A DNA stretch of 64,000 bases, taken from positions 2,402,372-2,466,371 of the forward strand of contig MU004235.1 of the NCBI GenBank assembly GCA_010405405.1, in the 5' to 3' direction. How positions within the stretch are numbered: position 1 is the first letter of the stretch; each line of letters begins with the position of its first letter. Shown here piece after piece: positions 1-11,248 of this stretch. The notes below the pieces were generated by a model. The model saw nothing but the letters and a program-made list of their open reading frames with translations. It was not told the DNA's origin and ran no database searches. The position numbers and the translations under genes are program-made. This DNA comes from Microthyrium microscopicum. Lineage: Eukaryota; Ascomycota; Dothideomycetes; Microthyriales; Microthyriaceae.

Positions 1-2750
1 TCTAATAATTTAAATCCTTCTAAGAAAATAAAGATTAAAAAAGAAAAAAGTATTCCTTTATTTTATGCTAACTAGGCTAATAAAGAAAAAGTTAATAATT
101 ACTTAAATTAATAAGAAAAAGAAGCTAATTCTTCTTCTAATTCTAAATCTAACTCTAAGTATATAGAATTAAAGCCTTTATAATATATAGATTCTTCTAT
201 AGCTATAGCTCTAGTTTAGACTCTATTTTAGCTTCTATTTTAGCCTCTATTTTAGACTACTTATCCTTAATCTCTACTTCTATCTTAATTTTATTCTTCG
301 TCTTAAAATTAATATTAGACTATTTATACTTAATCTATTTTTACTTTTCTAACTTAGTATAAAGCTTAATTAACGAATTAAACTTAGAAAGAGTAGTACT
401 AATCTATTCCTTAATATTAGAGTTAAGTAAACTTTAACTATTAGAATAGACTTTCTCTCCTTATAAATCACTATCCTCCTATTTAGGTTTTAAAAAAAAG
501 CTATAGTAAGAAAAAAGATAATTAGTCTTAGAAACTTAATCCTTCTTAGTAATAAAATCCTTAACTAGTAAGTTCTATTAATTAGGTAAAGTTTAATCTA
601 AATCTTTAGCCTATTATAAAAGTTATTTAGAAGAGAGAACTAAGAGGACCTTATAAAAAGAAGGATCCTTAAGCTATAAAGATGCCTATAATAAAGAAGT
701 TAATTATAAAGAAGCCTATTCTAAAAAAGTAATTAATAAAAGTAAAGAAATAGATTTTATATACTAATAACTACTACTAAAAGTTAGAGTTCTCTATACG
801 TTAAGTCTTTTATCTTATCTTTATAAAGTATAAGAATCTTTTTTAGTTATCTATAGAATAACTTATATATTTACCTTTAAAGCTAGTTTAATTCGTTACT
901 AATTATATTAATAAACCTATCTATAGTATACTATATCTCTATTTATAAAAGAAATTATAGAAAGTAATATATTATCTTAAAATAAACTTCTTTTATTAAT
1001 AGTAGCTTTAAGAACTAAGTAATACTCTTCTCTAACTAAGAAATTATATAAGAAGATATAATTATAAGTTATATCTAGTATATACTATTAATAAATTATT
1101 TTTTTAGTATAGCTAAGTATACCTATAAATAGTACTATAAGATCCTATAGTCTATATTTTATAGTTTAACTACTAGTAAATCTATAAAGAATAATAGAAG
1201 ATAGAGAGGCTAGGAAAGAAAAAGGAAAGAAAGAGCTAAGAAATAAGGTAAAGCTAAAGAGAATAGCTAAAGAAGAATAGCTAAAGAGGAATAGCTAAAG
1301 GAAAGCTAGGAGGAAATAGCTAAGGAAAAAGTAAAGATAAGAAATCTATAAAAAAGAAAGATATCTAAAAGCTATTTAAGATAATAATTAATAGTAAATC
1401 TAGTCTAGAATATAAAGCTTTAGAAATTAAAGGAGCATATATAATAATCTAGCATTTAAGAATCTAAGCCTAACCTAGATAGGCTAGTTACTTTAAGAGA
1501 GCTAATTAATAGTCTAGAAAATCTCTAGAGTTAATAAACTCTACTAAAATCTAACTTTATCTACTATTACTAGCAATAGAAATTAGTTATATAGTTATTT
1601 TTATTAACTTTTTAACTTACTAAGGATATAAGAATAATTTAAAGTAAGCATAGTATAACTATTCTTAAAGATATAAGTTAGCTTAAGCTATCTTAGGCTT
1701 TTATCTTATTCTATAAAGACTTATACCTTAGCCTATTATACTAAATAAATTATTATTTAAGAAGAGCTTATTAAATTAATTCTAGAGTTAGTAAATATCT
1801 TAGTATACTTATATATAAGTCTTATTTATTATAATACTCCTAAGTTAATATATATTATAGGTCCTAGATAGATTAAAGTAATAATTTATACCTAACTTAT
1901 AAAAGAATTTAAAGTAGCAAAGTTTAAGAGTAAAAAGAAATAAAGGTACTTATAGCCTCTAAAATAATAATTATATAGTATTTATTACTAAGCTTAATAA
2001 AAAGGGCCTTTATATTATTAACTTCTACGCGTAAGACCTTAAGATTAGCTTTATTACTACTAATATAAAGTACTACGTAGTAGTAATAAATACTAAATAG
2101 ATATATTATTAAAAGACTAGATATCTTTTTTCTCTAAGTATAATACTTCTCTTTTAGAAAGTAGCTTACCCTTATATTAAAACTAGCTTTACTTTATAGA
2201 AGATAAGTTAATAAGGAGCTTACTACTCTCCTACTTAATCTATAAAAGCTTTTATATTAAAGATTAATATATTTACTAATAGGCTAAAAGCTATATAGAC
2301 TAGTTCTTCTAATAATAATAATATATATTTATTATCTATATATTTTTATTAAAAGGTACTTAATATAGAAAGTATATATCTAGTAACTAATAAGATAAAT
2401 AAAAATAGATAATTAAACTATATTTCTTAAAAAATAGGCTACTCTAATCCTTATTACTATTTTAGTAAAGATAAGTAAGATATTCTTATAAAAGCTATAA
2501 ATAACGTCTAGTAACTACTTTAGCTCTAATTTATTATCTTTTATAGTAAATATATATAAATTAGATTAATATACTACTTTATATACTATGCTGCCTTAAT
2601 AACGCTTTTTATTTAATTTTAGCTTAGTATTATATTCTATTAGTTTCTCTTATTTAGAAATATTTACCTATATTTTAATATAAAATAAATATTACCTAAC
2701 ATAAATAGAAAGGACTAAAATATAATTTATTAAAGTTCTACTTTATAAAA
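1..2750. repeat. RIP-degraded AT-rich block, element not identified
   Basis: Almost pure A/T with scattered TAG/CTA, AAG/CTT and AGCT words and practically no CA or TG dinucleotides, so no reading frame survives for more than a few tens of codons. This is what repeat-induced point mutation leaves of repeated DNA. I tried conceptual translations of parts of it on the plus strand and recognised no transposase, integrase or reverse transcriptase motif. A purine-rich stretch at about 1186-1340 could once have encoded a lysine/glutamate-rich tail. Seen: composition and absence of genes. Inferred: transposon origin. Confidence 0.75.
1186..1340. repeat. Purine-rich short repeats (AATAGCTAAAG-type)
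   Basis: The plus strand is nearly all A/G here and repeats variants of GAATAGCTAAAGA several times in a row. Such tracts in fungal pogo/Fot1-like transposases encode the charged C-terminal tail, but nothing else nearby supports that assignment, so I report only the repeat. Confidence 0.5.
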
Positions 2751-2774
2751 TATATAAAGTTTATCTAAAACAAA

Positions 2775-3290
2775 GTATTTACTATCTAAGTAGAACTAAA
2801 CTACTTTAAACTATCTAAGTAGAACTAAACTACTTTAACCTTCTAATAGTTTTACTACTTNNNNNNNNNNNNNNNNNNNNNNNNNNNNNNNNNNNNNNNN
2901 NNNNNNNNNNNNNNNNNNNNNNNNNNNNNNNNNNNNNNNNNNNNNNNNNNNNNNNNNNNNNNNNNNNNNNNNNNNNNNNNNNNNNNNNNNNNNNNNNNNN
3001 CCTTCTAGCAGTTTTACTACTTACTTAGGTAGACTAACTATCTAAGTAGAACTAAACTACTTTAAACTATCTAAGTAGAACTAAACTACTTTAACTTTCT
3101 AGTAGTTTTACTACTTACTTAGATAGACTAACTATCTAAGTAGAACTAAACTACTTTAAACTATCTAAGTAGAACTAAACTACTTTAATCTTCTAGCAGT
3201 TTTACTACTTGCTTAGGTAGACTAACTATCTAAGTAGAACTAAACTACTTTATAAAACCTTCTAGTAGTTTTACTACTTACTTAGGTAGT
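2775..3290. repeat. 94-bp tandem repeat array containing an assembly gap
   Basis: Units begin at 3001, 3095 and 3189 and are 94 bp long and nearly identical. Each holds two copies of a roughly 28-bp word (core CTATCTAAGTAGAACTAAAC) plus a CTTCTAGNAGTTTTACTACTT word. The left part (2775-2860) shows the same words and then runs into Ns. AAGTAG and CTACTT arms inside each unit are inverted repeats, so the unit can fold. The true copy number is unknown because of the gap. Confidence 0.9.
2861..3000. other. Assembly gap of 140 N inside the tandem array
   Basis: A run of 140 Ns. It lies inside the 94-bp satellite-like array and resumes exactly at a unit boundary, which suggests the array was collapsed or could not be spanned. 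Confidence 1.
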
Positions 3291-4073
3291 AAATTAATAT
3301 TTATTATATTATCTAATAATATAATAAAAAAAATAGAATAAAGATAGATTAATTTAATAAAGAGAAAATAACTTTTTAATATAAAAAGTATTTTCTTAAA
3401 AATATATAAATATTCGTTTCTAAGCTACCCTAAAAGAGTAAACTAAGAAATATATTATATTCTTTACTAAAGACTTTAAAAGAGTTTTAGAAGTAATCTA
3501 GTAACTAATATTATTAGGCTAGCTAGATAGTAGATTCTTATCTACTTCTTATATAAAGCTTTATAATTATACTAACTATAAGCTATATATAAAATCTAAC
3601 TTAATAATAAACTATTCTAAACTTAGGTCTAATTTATAGTAACTAGTCTAGCTAATGCTAGATTTAGTAGAAATATATCTAATCTCTAAAAATTTAAGAC
3701 TTAGTAAATATATTTCTAAACTATAGCTAAGAATAGAATTTACTTAAGAATTAACTAGAATTACTATAAGAATTAGTAGGTATAATTACTAATCTTATAG
3801 AATCTAAGCTAAATTCTTATCTTTTTTATAAAGTAGCTAAAAATACAATTCCTTAAAGCCCTTATAGCTTAGAAATTAGCTATAGCAAAATACTAAAATG
3901 TGCTCCTACTACTATACATTCTACTATAAAGTAGCTTAGGACTTAAGAGCCTTAAGTCTATAAAGCTAGATTAATCTAGAACTAGCTTTAAATCTAGCTC
4001 TTTATATCTAAAAGGCTAGATTATCCTATAGTAGCTACTTAAGCTATTTAAATCTATAGTATTTAATACGTAA

Positions 4074-4105
4074 TATTAAGATCTAGGAATTACTAGATCT
4101 TAATA
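4074..4105. repeat. Perfect 13-bp inverted repeat, copy 1
   Basis: Arms TATTAAGATCTAG and CTAGATCTTAATA separated by GAATTA. The same structure recurs at 4559-4590 and, with one change (C-to-A in the left arm), at 4721-4752. It can form a cruciform or hairpin. Confidence 0.85.
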
Positions 4106-4558
4106 TTATAATTACGTACTATTACGTACTCTATTACGTAATAATTACGTACTAGATTATATTATCTAACCCTTTATATTTTTAAAGAGCTAGATTATTT
4201 TATAGTAGCTAAAAATAATACATTTTTAGATAGTAGCTATTTTAGCTACTAATAGCTAATATTAGCTATTAGTAACTAATATTATAGCTACTATTAGCCT
4301 AAAATCCCCTTTTTAAAAAAGCTAAAAATACAATCCCCTAAAGCCTTTATAGCTTAGGGATTAGCTATAGCGAAATACTAAAATATGCCCCTACTACTAT
4401 ACATTCTACTACAAAGTAGCTTAGGACTTAAGAGCCTTAAGTCCGTAGAGCTAGACCAATTTAGGACTAGCTTTAAATCTAGCCCTTTATATTCAAAGGG
4501 CTAGATTATCTTATAGTAGCTACTTAAGCTATTTAAATCTATAGTATTTAATACATAA

Positions 4559-4590
4559 TATTAAGATCTAGGAATTACTAGATCTTAATA
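4559..4590. repeat. Perfect 13-bp inverted repeat, copy 2
   Basis: Identical arms and spacer to the copy at 4074-4105, 485 bp downstream, matching the period of the surrounding direct repeat. Confidence 0.85.
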
Positions 4591-4720
4591 TTGTAATTAC
4601 GTACTATGTTACGTAATAGTTACGTGCTAGATTACGTAATTTAGCCCTTTATATTTAAAGAGCTAGATTATCCTATAGTAGCTACTTAAGCTATTTAAAT
4701 CTATAGTATTTAATACGTAA

Positions 4721-4752
4721 TATTAAGATCTAAGAATTACTAGATCTTAATA
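4721..4752. repeat. 13-bp inverted repeat, copy 3 (one mismatch)
   Basis: Same palindrome 162 bp after copy 2, with the left arm reading TATTAAGATCTAA. It marks the extra sub-block duplication. Confidence 0.8.
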
Positions 4753-5529
4753 TTATAATTACGTACTAGATTACGTACTAGATTACGTTATCTAACTCTT
4801 TATATTTTTAAAGAGCTAGATTATCTTATAGTAGCTAAAAATAATACATTTTTAGATAGTAGCTATTTTAATTACTAATAGCTAATATTAGCTATTAGTA
4901 GCTAATATTATAACTAATATTAGGGGGACGCCCCTAATCCTCTTTATTAAATAGCTAAAAATACTATTTTTTAAAGCCCTTACAGCTTAGGGATTAGCTA
5001 TAGCGAAATACTAAAATATGCCCCTACTACTATATATTTTACTACGAACTAGCTTAGGATTTAATACGCGTTATTTCCGTGTATATTATCTCCTTTAATT
5101 AGCGCCTATTTGTCCCTTTTAATTAGCATTGTCTCCTTCGTTAGTATTATCCCCTTCGCTCGTAGTACTATCCCTTTGTATCTTGCGCTATAGAAAGGAC
5201 ATATCTACCCGCAGGATCCCGCAGCCATTCCGTTCCCTTTTAGGTTAGATTGAGTCCGCTAGTACTAAAAAACGCCTCGCTCTTTAAGTGCACCTAAATA
5301 TATAATTCTTAGTTGCTCTTAATAAAAATATATATATATTAAAGCTGCTATTCTATATTACTAATCCTGAAATTTTAGTGTTAATTAAATAAGATTTAGG
5401 TAAGATACTTTATAGTAACGAACTTTAAAGATTTTAAGATCTAGATAGCTACGTGAGCTCTAATTTTCGTGTTTTTAGATCTCTAACACTAATCTTAGCG
5501 CTTATAATAGAAGAAACTAACTTTACCTT

Positions 5530-7150
5530 TACTGTTACAACTATAGCTATAGATAGGCCCTTACCTAAAGAAGTAGCTCCTTCTAATCCTTAGATGTAGA
5601 CAAACTTAATCGTCTTATTTCTAAATAAAAAGGATGAAGAAATGCAATCTACCTAAGTACCTAAAGATTTAGTAATCTATGCTCCCTTGTCTAACGATAT
5701 TAATCCGTAAGTACTTTATATCGCTAAGAAGGGTTAGAAGATAGTAGTTGTAGGGCGTGATTAGTCTAAATATACTACTCTACTTTAAGAAGACTACTAA
5801 AAGATACGCGTTCTTTATAAACCTTTTATAATTATTAATTCCTTTATGTGTTTTATAAATATATACTTTATTAATACTAGAAACAATCTTATTAATATTA
5901 GACCGCTTCTAGAGGACTGTATATTATAACATTTTAAAGAGCTCTTTAAGTGATTTAATATACCGTATATCTTCTTTACTAAGCTGTAGAAAGATGAAGA
6001 CTTTGAAATAATTATAATAAATACTAATTTTTATATATAAGAATAATTCTAAAGTAGTCCTCTTGATTCTTTACTAATTAAACCTATTTTAGTGCTTAAA
6101 ATCTAAATATTTGTTACAATGTTAATTTATATAGGCTCTAAGCATTTAGTAGATATTAATATTATCTAGAGAACTAATACTTTAAAATCTTAATATGCAA
6201 TCTAAATGTTTATAAGCAAAACACGATAGTAGATTATTAAAAAATATATATACCTAAGTCTTCTAGATTATAGTAATCTAAATCTAATACCTGCGCAAAG
6301 AAAAGAAGTAGTTTTTATAAAGGTAGAGCCCTTATTCTTAACTCTCTACGCTTGCTTTAAGGAATCCGTATATCCTACTAATTACGTCGCTATTAATAAG
6401 ATAATAATATAATTTAAGGGTTAGTCCGTAGCTATAATATAGCTAAAGGATAAACTAATTAATTACGAGTATAAAATACTAGGAATTAGCTTTTAGGGAT
6501 ATCTTTAAGACTTCCTTTATACTGTACCTAGTAGATTCTTAGTAACTAACGAGATGCAAGATATTTCTACTTATAGGTATTCTTAGATACCTAAAAGCAT
6601 AGATCCTAATTAGTATAAACTGTTAAATCTAAGCTTGCGTATAGTTCTTTAGATAGCGCTTACTTTATTGTTTAAAGAGCAAAAATAGTATATCTTTATA
6701 AATAACTTCTTTAGTAATATATGCCTGTTTGAAATCTTATAGAATTATAATATCGGCGCTATAGAAACTGCGCGTCCTACCTCTATAGAGTATCCTTTAT
6801 AACATATAGATTTAAAGAAGGTAGGAAACACGTAGGATTAGAGTAGAATTAAAGCTTTAGTAGTTTGTAGAGTACTTAGTATTATTTAGTACGATTGAGT
6901 ACTTGTTTGATTCTAAACGACCTGTTTTGATACTAAAGAGACTACAATTGCTATACGTTATAAACTATATGCTAGTACTAAGAGAGATAAAGACTAGATC
7001 TAACGAATTTAGGGTAATAAAGGCATTAAGAAGCTCTTATAGCTTGCCGTCGTAATTCTGTATAATATTTATATAGGTATAATTGATTAGGCTAACTAGC
7101 GGCGCTCTTACTATACATACTATTATATAGGTAAGTAATTTTAATATTCT
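5530..7150 (+). pseudogene. RIP-inactivated PiggyBac-type (DDE_Tnp_1_7) transposase relic
   Basis: Conceptual plus-strand translation is broken by many TAG/TAA codons yet follows a PiggyBac-like transposase. Around 6290-6540 it reads as a segment ending in a stretch equivalent to the family's IDE..RFKGRS block, followed by a GYL..FLYTVPSR-like stretch. Around 6690-6890 it has the FINNFFSN segment and then ARPTSIEYPL. The first two catalytic aspartates of the family fall in the IDE and IDNFFS blocks, and both read Asn here (AAT). Stops sit where Trp, Gln or Arg codons are expected. The frame is fixed from GCG at 6293. The enzyme would cut and paste DNA at TTAA sites, but this copy cannot be active. 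N- and C-terminal limits are approximate. Terminal repeats could not be fixed. Confidence 0.75.
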
Positions 7151-8180
7151 TTTAGATTAGAAGGACGATTTTATTATTTTAACTCTAATTGTTTAAAAAC
7201 CTATACTATTTAATTCGTTTTATTAAGAGTTATCTCCTTATATAAGTTTTAGGTATTAAAAATTAGTTACTAATTTTCTATTAGCTTATTAACGTTACTA
7301 TTATAAATGTATATATTTTAGTATTATAAACACTTTAGGCTAAGCTTCCTAGAGAAGCTTAAGATATATATAGATATACTAACTATTTATATTCTTATAT
7401 ATTTTATAACTATTTAGTATAGTGTTTGTACCTAAAGGCATTTAATTAGATACACGAAGTTAAGAGGATTATAATAATATTTAATTTACGTAAAAATGTT
7501 GTATTGCTATTAGTTAGGCAAATAATTAGTATAAAACGTTAATATAGAGGTGAATCGCTACCTATAGATTAATTCTTCTTAGGACTTTACGTAATAGTAT
7601 ATCTACCTTATAAATAGCGACAATACTACTAGTATTATACGTAGAAGAAGCTTAATACTAGTTGTACTAATAAAGCAAGAAAGATAGGATTTTGCTGTTT
7701 TTAGTATAGTAATAATTTACCTCTTTATTACTAGTGCTTTTATGAATTCTATTAGGATTATAAGTACAGAGATCTCTAGCGTTTAAGGTTAAATACTAAT
7801 AATTTTGGTAGGAATAGGCTCTAATCCTAGAATGTAGATTCCGTAGTGAGAGATTAGGCTGAAATCTGTTCATAGAACTAGACGGGATAGAGCCCTTAGT
7901 TCAACTTTATAATACTAGAATACGTGCATGTAGATAGGATTATTTAGGCGTAGGAATTTAAGAAGTGCTTTACGTTGAATAGGATTTAGCGGAGCCCTAG
8001 TAGGTAGAGCCCCATAATCTAGATCTACTTAAAGGGCGTAAACCATTTCCTATTTGGGCCTTAGCGTATAGCTATAACGCCAATATGTCCTTGTTGAGAT
8101 ACGAAGGGATAGCTGTTTAAGTGTTTAATAGGCTTAATATAAACGCTAAGACAAAGGGAACAATTCGTAGTAAGCTAGAG

Positions 8181-8258
8181 CCCCTAAAATTAGTGACCCT
8201 ATGGTACGCTACACCCTCTAAAATTAGTTAGCGCTATGTAGGGTCCCCTAAAATTAGT
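8181..8258. repeat. Three spaced copies of a CCCCTAAAATTAGT motif
   Basis: The motif lies at 8181-8194, about 8214-8228 (CCCTCTAAAATTAGT) and 8245-8258, spaced about 32 bp apart, in a non-AT-rich stretch just before the gene block. GACCCTATG- and GCGCTATG-like words follow the first two copies. It may be a transposon end or subterminal repeat. No partner in inverted orientation was found. Confidence 0.6.
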
Positions 8259-8657
8259 AAGTAGTAAGCACCTGTTTTGGGGTCCCAAAAAGGCTTAATT
8301 AATGTTGCATCCTGAAAATTCTCTGCGGTAACTGGTTGGGATAGAGCTTGGATCCAGTAATTGAATCAACCAGGAAACTTGTATATCTCAAAACAGCTTG
8401 ACAATCCACCTAGGTAGGTACTTAGAAGGTATGCTAATCTTGTATTATGTGTGTCACTGTTTGAAAGGTGAGGATCAGATGAGGAAGAAGTGGGAGTCAT
8501 GATTTATTCAACGGCATGACCATTTATTTCGTCCATCGGTTGTCGCTATTGGCCGAGGCTACTAGAGGATCCATCGCTGAGGCCCAGGAGGTTCAGGATA
8601 TGATTGGAATTTTGGCTCCATTCATACAACTGGAAACTTGCTATATTTGTTCTTCTC

Positions 8658-9392
8658 TCAGCAGTTATCATGATCTTGGCGTACGATAACATTATATAAA
8701 GCGTCCTGACTGAAAGCTTGACCACCAACCCCCCATCCAAGACATGCCTTGTAGATGGCTGTCGCCCCTTGAGCAATGAACACATAGCCAGAGATTGTGA
8801 GCGTTCTCACGCTCTAGTCACACCATTTAATGAATTATAAATTTACTGAGATCGAAAGAGCTTACATCATTGCACCACCAGATTGCAGAATCCCAGGAGC
8901 AACTTACTCGCGCGCAAGTTCTGGGCCCGGGGCCTAGTGAAGGTCTGCCATGTAGCTGCTCCAGATAGTGAATTCCGTCTAGAATTGCATATTGGTTGGC
9001 GGCTATCCAGCCGAATTGTCCGAACAAGCAAACAACTCTGAATAAATCATTGGATGCTTTGTTTGATACTTGATTTTCTTCTATTGGGATCGATGGAGCG
9101 GTGATGTTGAGATCCTTTCGCCAGCTTGGCTTGATAAGGTCAAGTTGAGCCATGACGGCCTGTATTGTGCCATTCAAGCTTTCCGCTTGACTGCCCAAGA
9201 TGTCTGGAAAATCCCATTTCAAGACCTCAACTCCATATCCTGGAATAGGTGCTTTAATATCTTGTTCCAGAGCCACTGCCTGTTTAAGAAACTGGTTAGA
9301 TTTAGTATGATTTAATACAACTACCAATGGCTACGTACTAGTGTAGAAGTAATGGACAACAGTAGTGACAAAGCGCGAGTGAAGGCAATCAT
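8658..9392 (-). CDS. Small secreted cysteine-containing protein (candidate effector), 3 exons
   Basis: Joining 9339-9392, 8866-9279 and 8658-8813 gives 207 aa. Both introns (9280-9338 with GTACGT..ACAG, 8814-8865 with GTAAGC..CTAG) keep phase 0. Exon 1 is essentially a signal peptide (MIAFTRALSLLLSITSTL), so the protein should be secreted. The mature part has six cysteines: one mid-protein, then the block CARVSCSWDSAIWWCND, and two near the end. The C-terminus GGQAFSQ..YNVIVRQDHDNC resembles conserved fungal small secreted proteins of unknown function as I recall them. An unspliced reading would start internally at 9327 and lose the signal peptide. It lies about 390 bp from the AT-rich repeat block, a common setting for effectors. 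No enzymatic motif seen. Confidence 0.75.
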
Positions 9393-10061
9393 TTTGCTAA
9401 GAACTTAGATTGTATTGTGTTCATGCAATCATGAAGACTTCAATGTGACCCGTTAAAGTCGTTCGAAATTCACTTCATATCGAGTGCTAGTCATTCTTTT
9501 ATAATTACTACACACCCAAACGTTGCCACAAGGTAGTGACAGTGCTATAATAGTACTCAGACACAAACATCTGGGAAGATAATACCACGTGTGCTTAGCA
9601 TAGTGATATAGTCTCTGGGACTGTTGTACCAAAAACGATACTTAGTAGTACAGCTAGTAGCTTTGTAGCTCCGATGAGATTTAGTTCAAGGATCACCTTT
9701 TCAACGTAGTTAAGAAGCGAACAGTCTGGAGTAGCACTATTAGACGGTCGCAACAGTGCAATCAGCCAGTTTTGCCAAGTGATGGATATATTGGATTGTT
9801 GGAGCCTGAAGCATAAAGAGTAGTAATATTGCCACAAGCTTTTTGACTTTACACAAGCCGGACGTAATCATGGGATCAATTATTCGGAGTACAAATCACA
9901 ATATTATCAATAGTGCTACAACTACCTCACTTTAGCTACTCACACAAAGGCTTGATTCACTATAAACGGAGAAAAACGGAACTAGTCAAGGCAACTCGCA
10001 TGAAGACTCGCTCTTATTCAGTGTTGTATTTCGACGAGTTATACACCAAGTTTTCTTCAAC
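9393..10061. other. Intergenic stretch, no supported gene
   Basis: Balanced composition. Short open frames exist on both strands (for example minus 9595-9837) but none shows a domain, signal peptide or splice pattern I can support. It serves as the upstream region of the secreted-protein gene and the downstream region of the SHD1 gene. Confidence 0.5.
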
Positions 10062-10754
10062 TCAGCTAGGGGTTCGTGTTGCTCGAACAAACTCTACATC
10101 GGCCATTGAAATTCTCTCCAAAGGAACGGTAATCTTCCACCCGTTCTCTTTGTGCAAGTGTAACTTCCCATCCTTCAAATCAAGATACTTTGCTATGGTC
10201 GTATATCTCCCAGAAACATCAGTCCAGATCCTCAAATCGCCTGTTGGCCTGGCATATGTCTGTGTTCTTCGACTTTGATAAGCAACTACGGTAGCTTTGT
10301 GTTCATCGAGTGACAGTGCAGTCTGCGTCTCTATATATTCCAAATCTGTGACCGAGAGCTTTCGGAATGGCACTGTGATTCGAACTCCGTTGCTCTTGAA
10401 GAGCATGGCACTGTCGTCTCGAGTGCCAATCAGTTCGGCTGTGACTTTGAATACCAGGCTCCGATCTGTCCAAATTCTCATTTTCGTCGAGTCAGCGGGG
10501 TTGGATGGGACTTTTATATCTTTGAGATCAGGCTCCACAAGAGAGTCATTCGAGACTTCGTGCATCTCGTATTCAATTCTTTGTCGCTTTTTGGCACGTG
10601 GTGTATCATCGCCGGATGGGCTGTCATTGAGGTTTATTACATTTCGGGAATCATGGGCGATTTCGACCCCAGATTTCCTCTTTGTGTGGCTTTTGTCAGT
10701 CCAAACATGACCGACAAACCCAAAGAAAGTCAGTGTAGCTATGGAGAAGATCAT
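10062..10754 (-). CDS. Protein with two SHD1 (Sla1 homology 1) domains
   Basis: Open frame of 230 aa. Two repeats match the SHD1 pattern RxWTDxSGxFxxxAxxLGxxDGKVxLxKxNGxxIxVPxxxLSxxDLxYV: about residues 92-140 (RIWTDRSLVFKV... to LSVTDLEYIE) and 174-222 (RIWTDVSGRY... to ISMADVEFV). SHD1 is known from yeast Sla1, where it binds NPFxD endocytic signals, but here no SH3 or SAM domains accompany it. A basic KKR-rich linker lies around residues 54-60. The start is uncertain: an upstream ATG at 10780 followed by GTAAGT at 10767 could supply a tiny first exon, but the nearest acceptor would give a 29-nt intron, which is too short. The internal ATG at 10754 is therefore kept. The sequence around residue 17 (HVWTDKS) looks like the start of a third, truncated SHD1. 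Confidence 0.7.
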   Translation of the reverse strand: MIFSIATLTFFGFVGHVWTDKSHTKRKSGVEIAHDSRNVINLNDSPSGDDTPRAKKRQRIEYEMHEVSNDSLVEPDLKDIKVPSNPADSTKMRIWTDRSLVFKVTAELIGTRDDSAMLFKSNGVRITVPFRKLSVTDLEYIETQTALSLDEHKATVVAYQSRRTQTYARPTGDLRIWTDVSGRYTTIAKYLDLKDGKLHLHKENGWKITVPLERISMADVEFVRATRTPS

Positions 10755-10780
10755 TTGGTTGACTTACCGTCGCACGCCAT

Positions 10781-11248
10781 TTTGAGCAATGGTTGCCGTC
10801 TCCTCTAAATGATAAGGTGACGTAGAATACCAAGACTCTCGGAAAAGCGGTGTGCTCATAGTTACTGCCATATCTAAATGCTTTCGGGGAAAGCGGATGA
10901 GTGCGAAGTCAAATAGTTTGATTTCAAATGTAGACTACTGGTTGATTATGGTATGCCCGGGTCGAGAAAGATCCAGCAGCTTGCTCTATGCTGCTGCCTG
11001 AGAGGGGTTCAAACCTGCAGGCACATGCATAACAGACAATCTGCGGCCTCAGTAGTAGACGATGTCCCTTTCCAGATAATGCCATTTAGTCTCCGCAATA
11101 TTCAAATGTGTCTGTATGTGATACCGTTGCTTTCTACACAAGTAGGTCTGGTCCTTCAAAGCACATTGAAGACCGTACCAAGCAATGATTTCAATTCTTT
11201 GGTGAGCCTTCAGCATGCTATATCTATATCGTACAATTCTTCAATCCT
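10781..11248. other. Intergenic stretch
   Basis: Lies between the SHD1 gene start and the 3' end of the aminotransferase gene. A plus-strand open frame at 10953-11312 overlaps the aminotransferase antisense and shows no protein-like features. No other signal seen. Confidence 0.5.

Larger units (their letters stand above)
3838..5062. repeat. Dispersed direct repeats of about 480 bp with internal palindromes
   Basis: A block starting near 3838 (AAAAATACAATTCCTTAAAG) recurs near 4323 and, truncated, near 4970. The intervals read the same apart from C/T and G/A differences. Inside it a sub-block starting GCTAGATTATCCTATAGTAG occurs at about 4014, 4499 and 4669, so the sub-block is itself duplicated in the second copy. 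It resembles non-autonomous element or satellite DNA that has been through RIP. No coding potential seen. Confidence 0.8.

Noticed and set aside
2775-3290. CRISPR-like array
   Set aside because: Repeats are contiguous 94-bp tandem units without unique spacers, and the genome is fungal.
9595-9837. Minus-strand 80-aa open frame upstream of the secreted protein gene
   Set aside because: It ends in a hydrophobic stretch but has no signal peptide at its start, no splice link to the next gene and no known domain. The true first exon is at 9339-9392.
11001-11020. tRNA T-arm-like GGGGTTCAAACCTGC
   Set aside because: No acceptor, D or anticodon arms could be built around it, so no tRNA is called. 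No tRNA or rRNA gene was recognised anywhere in the window.
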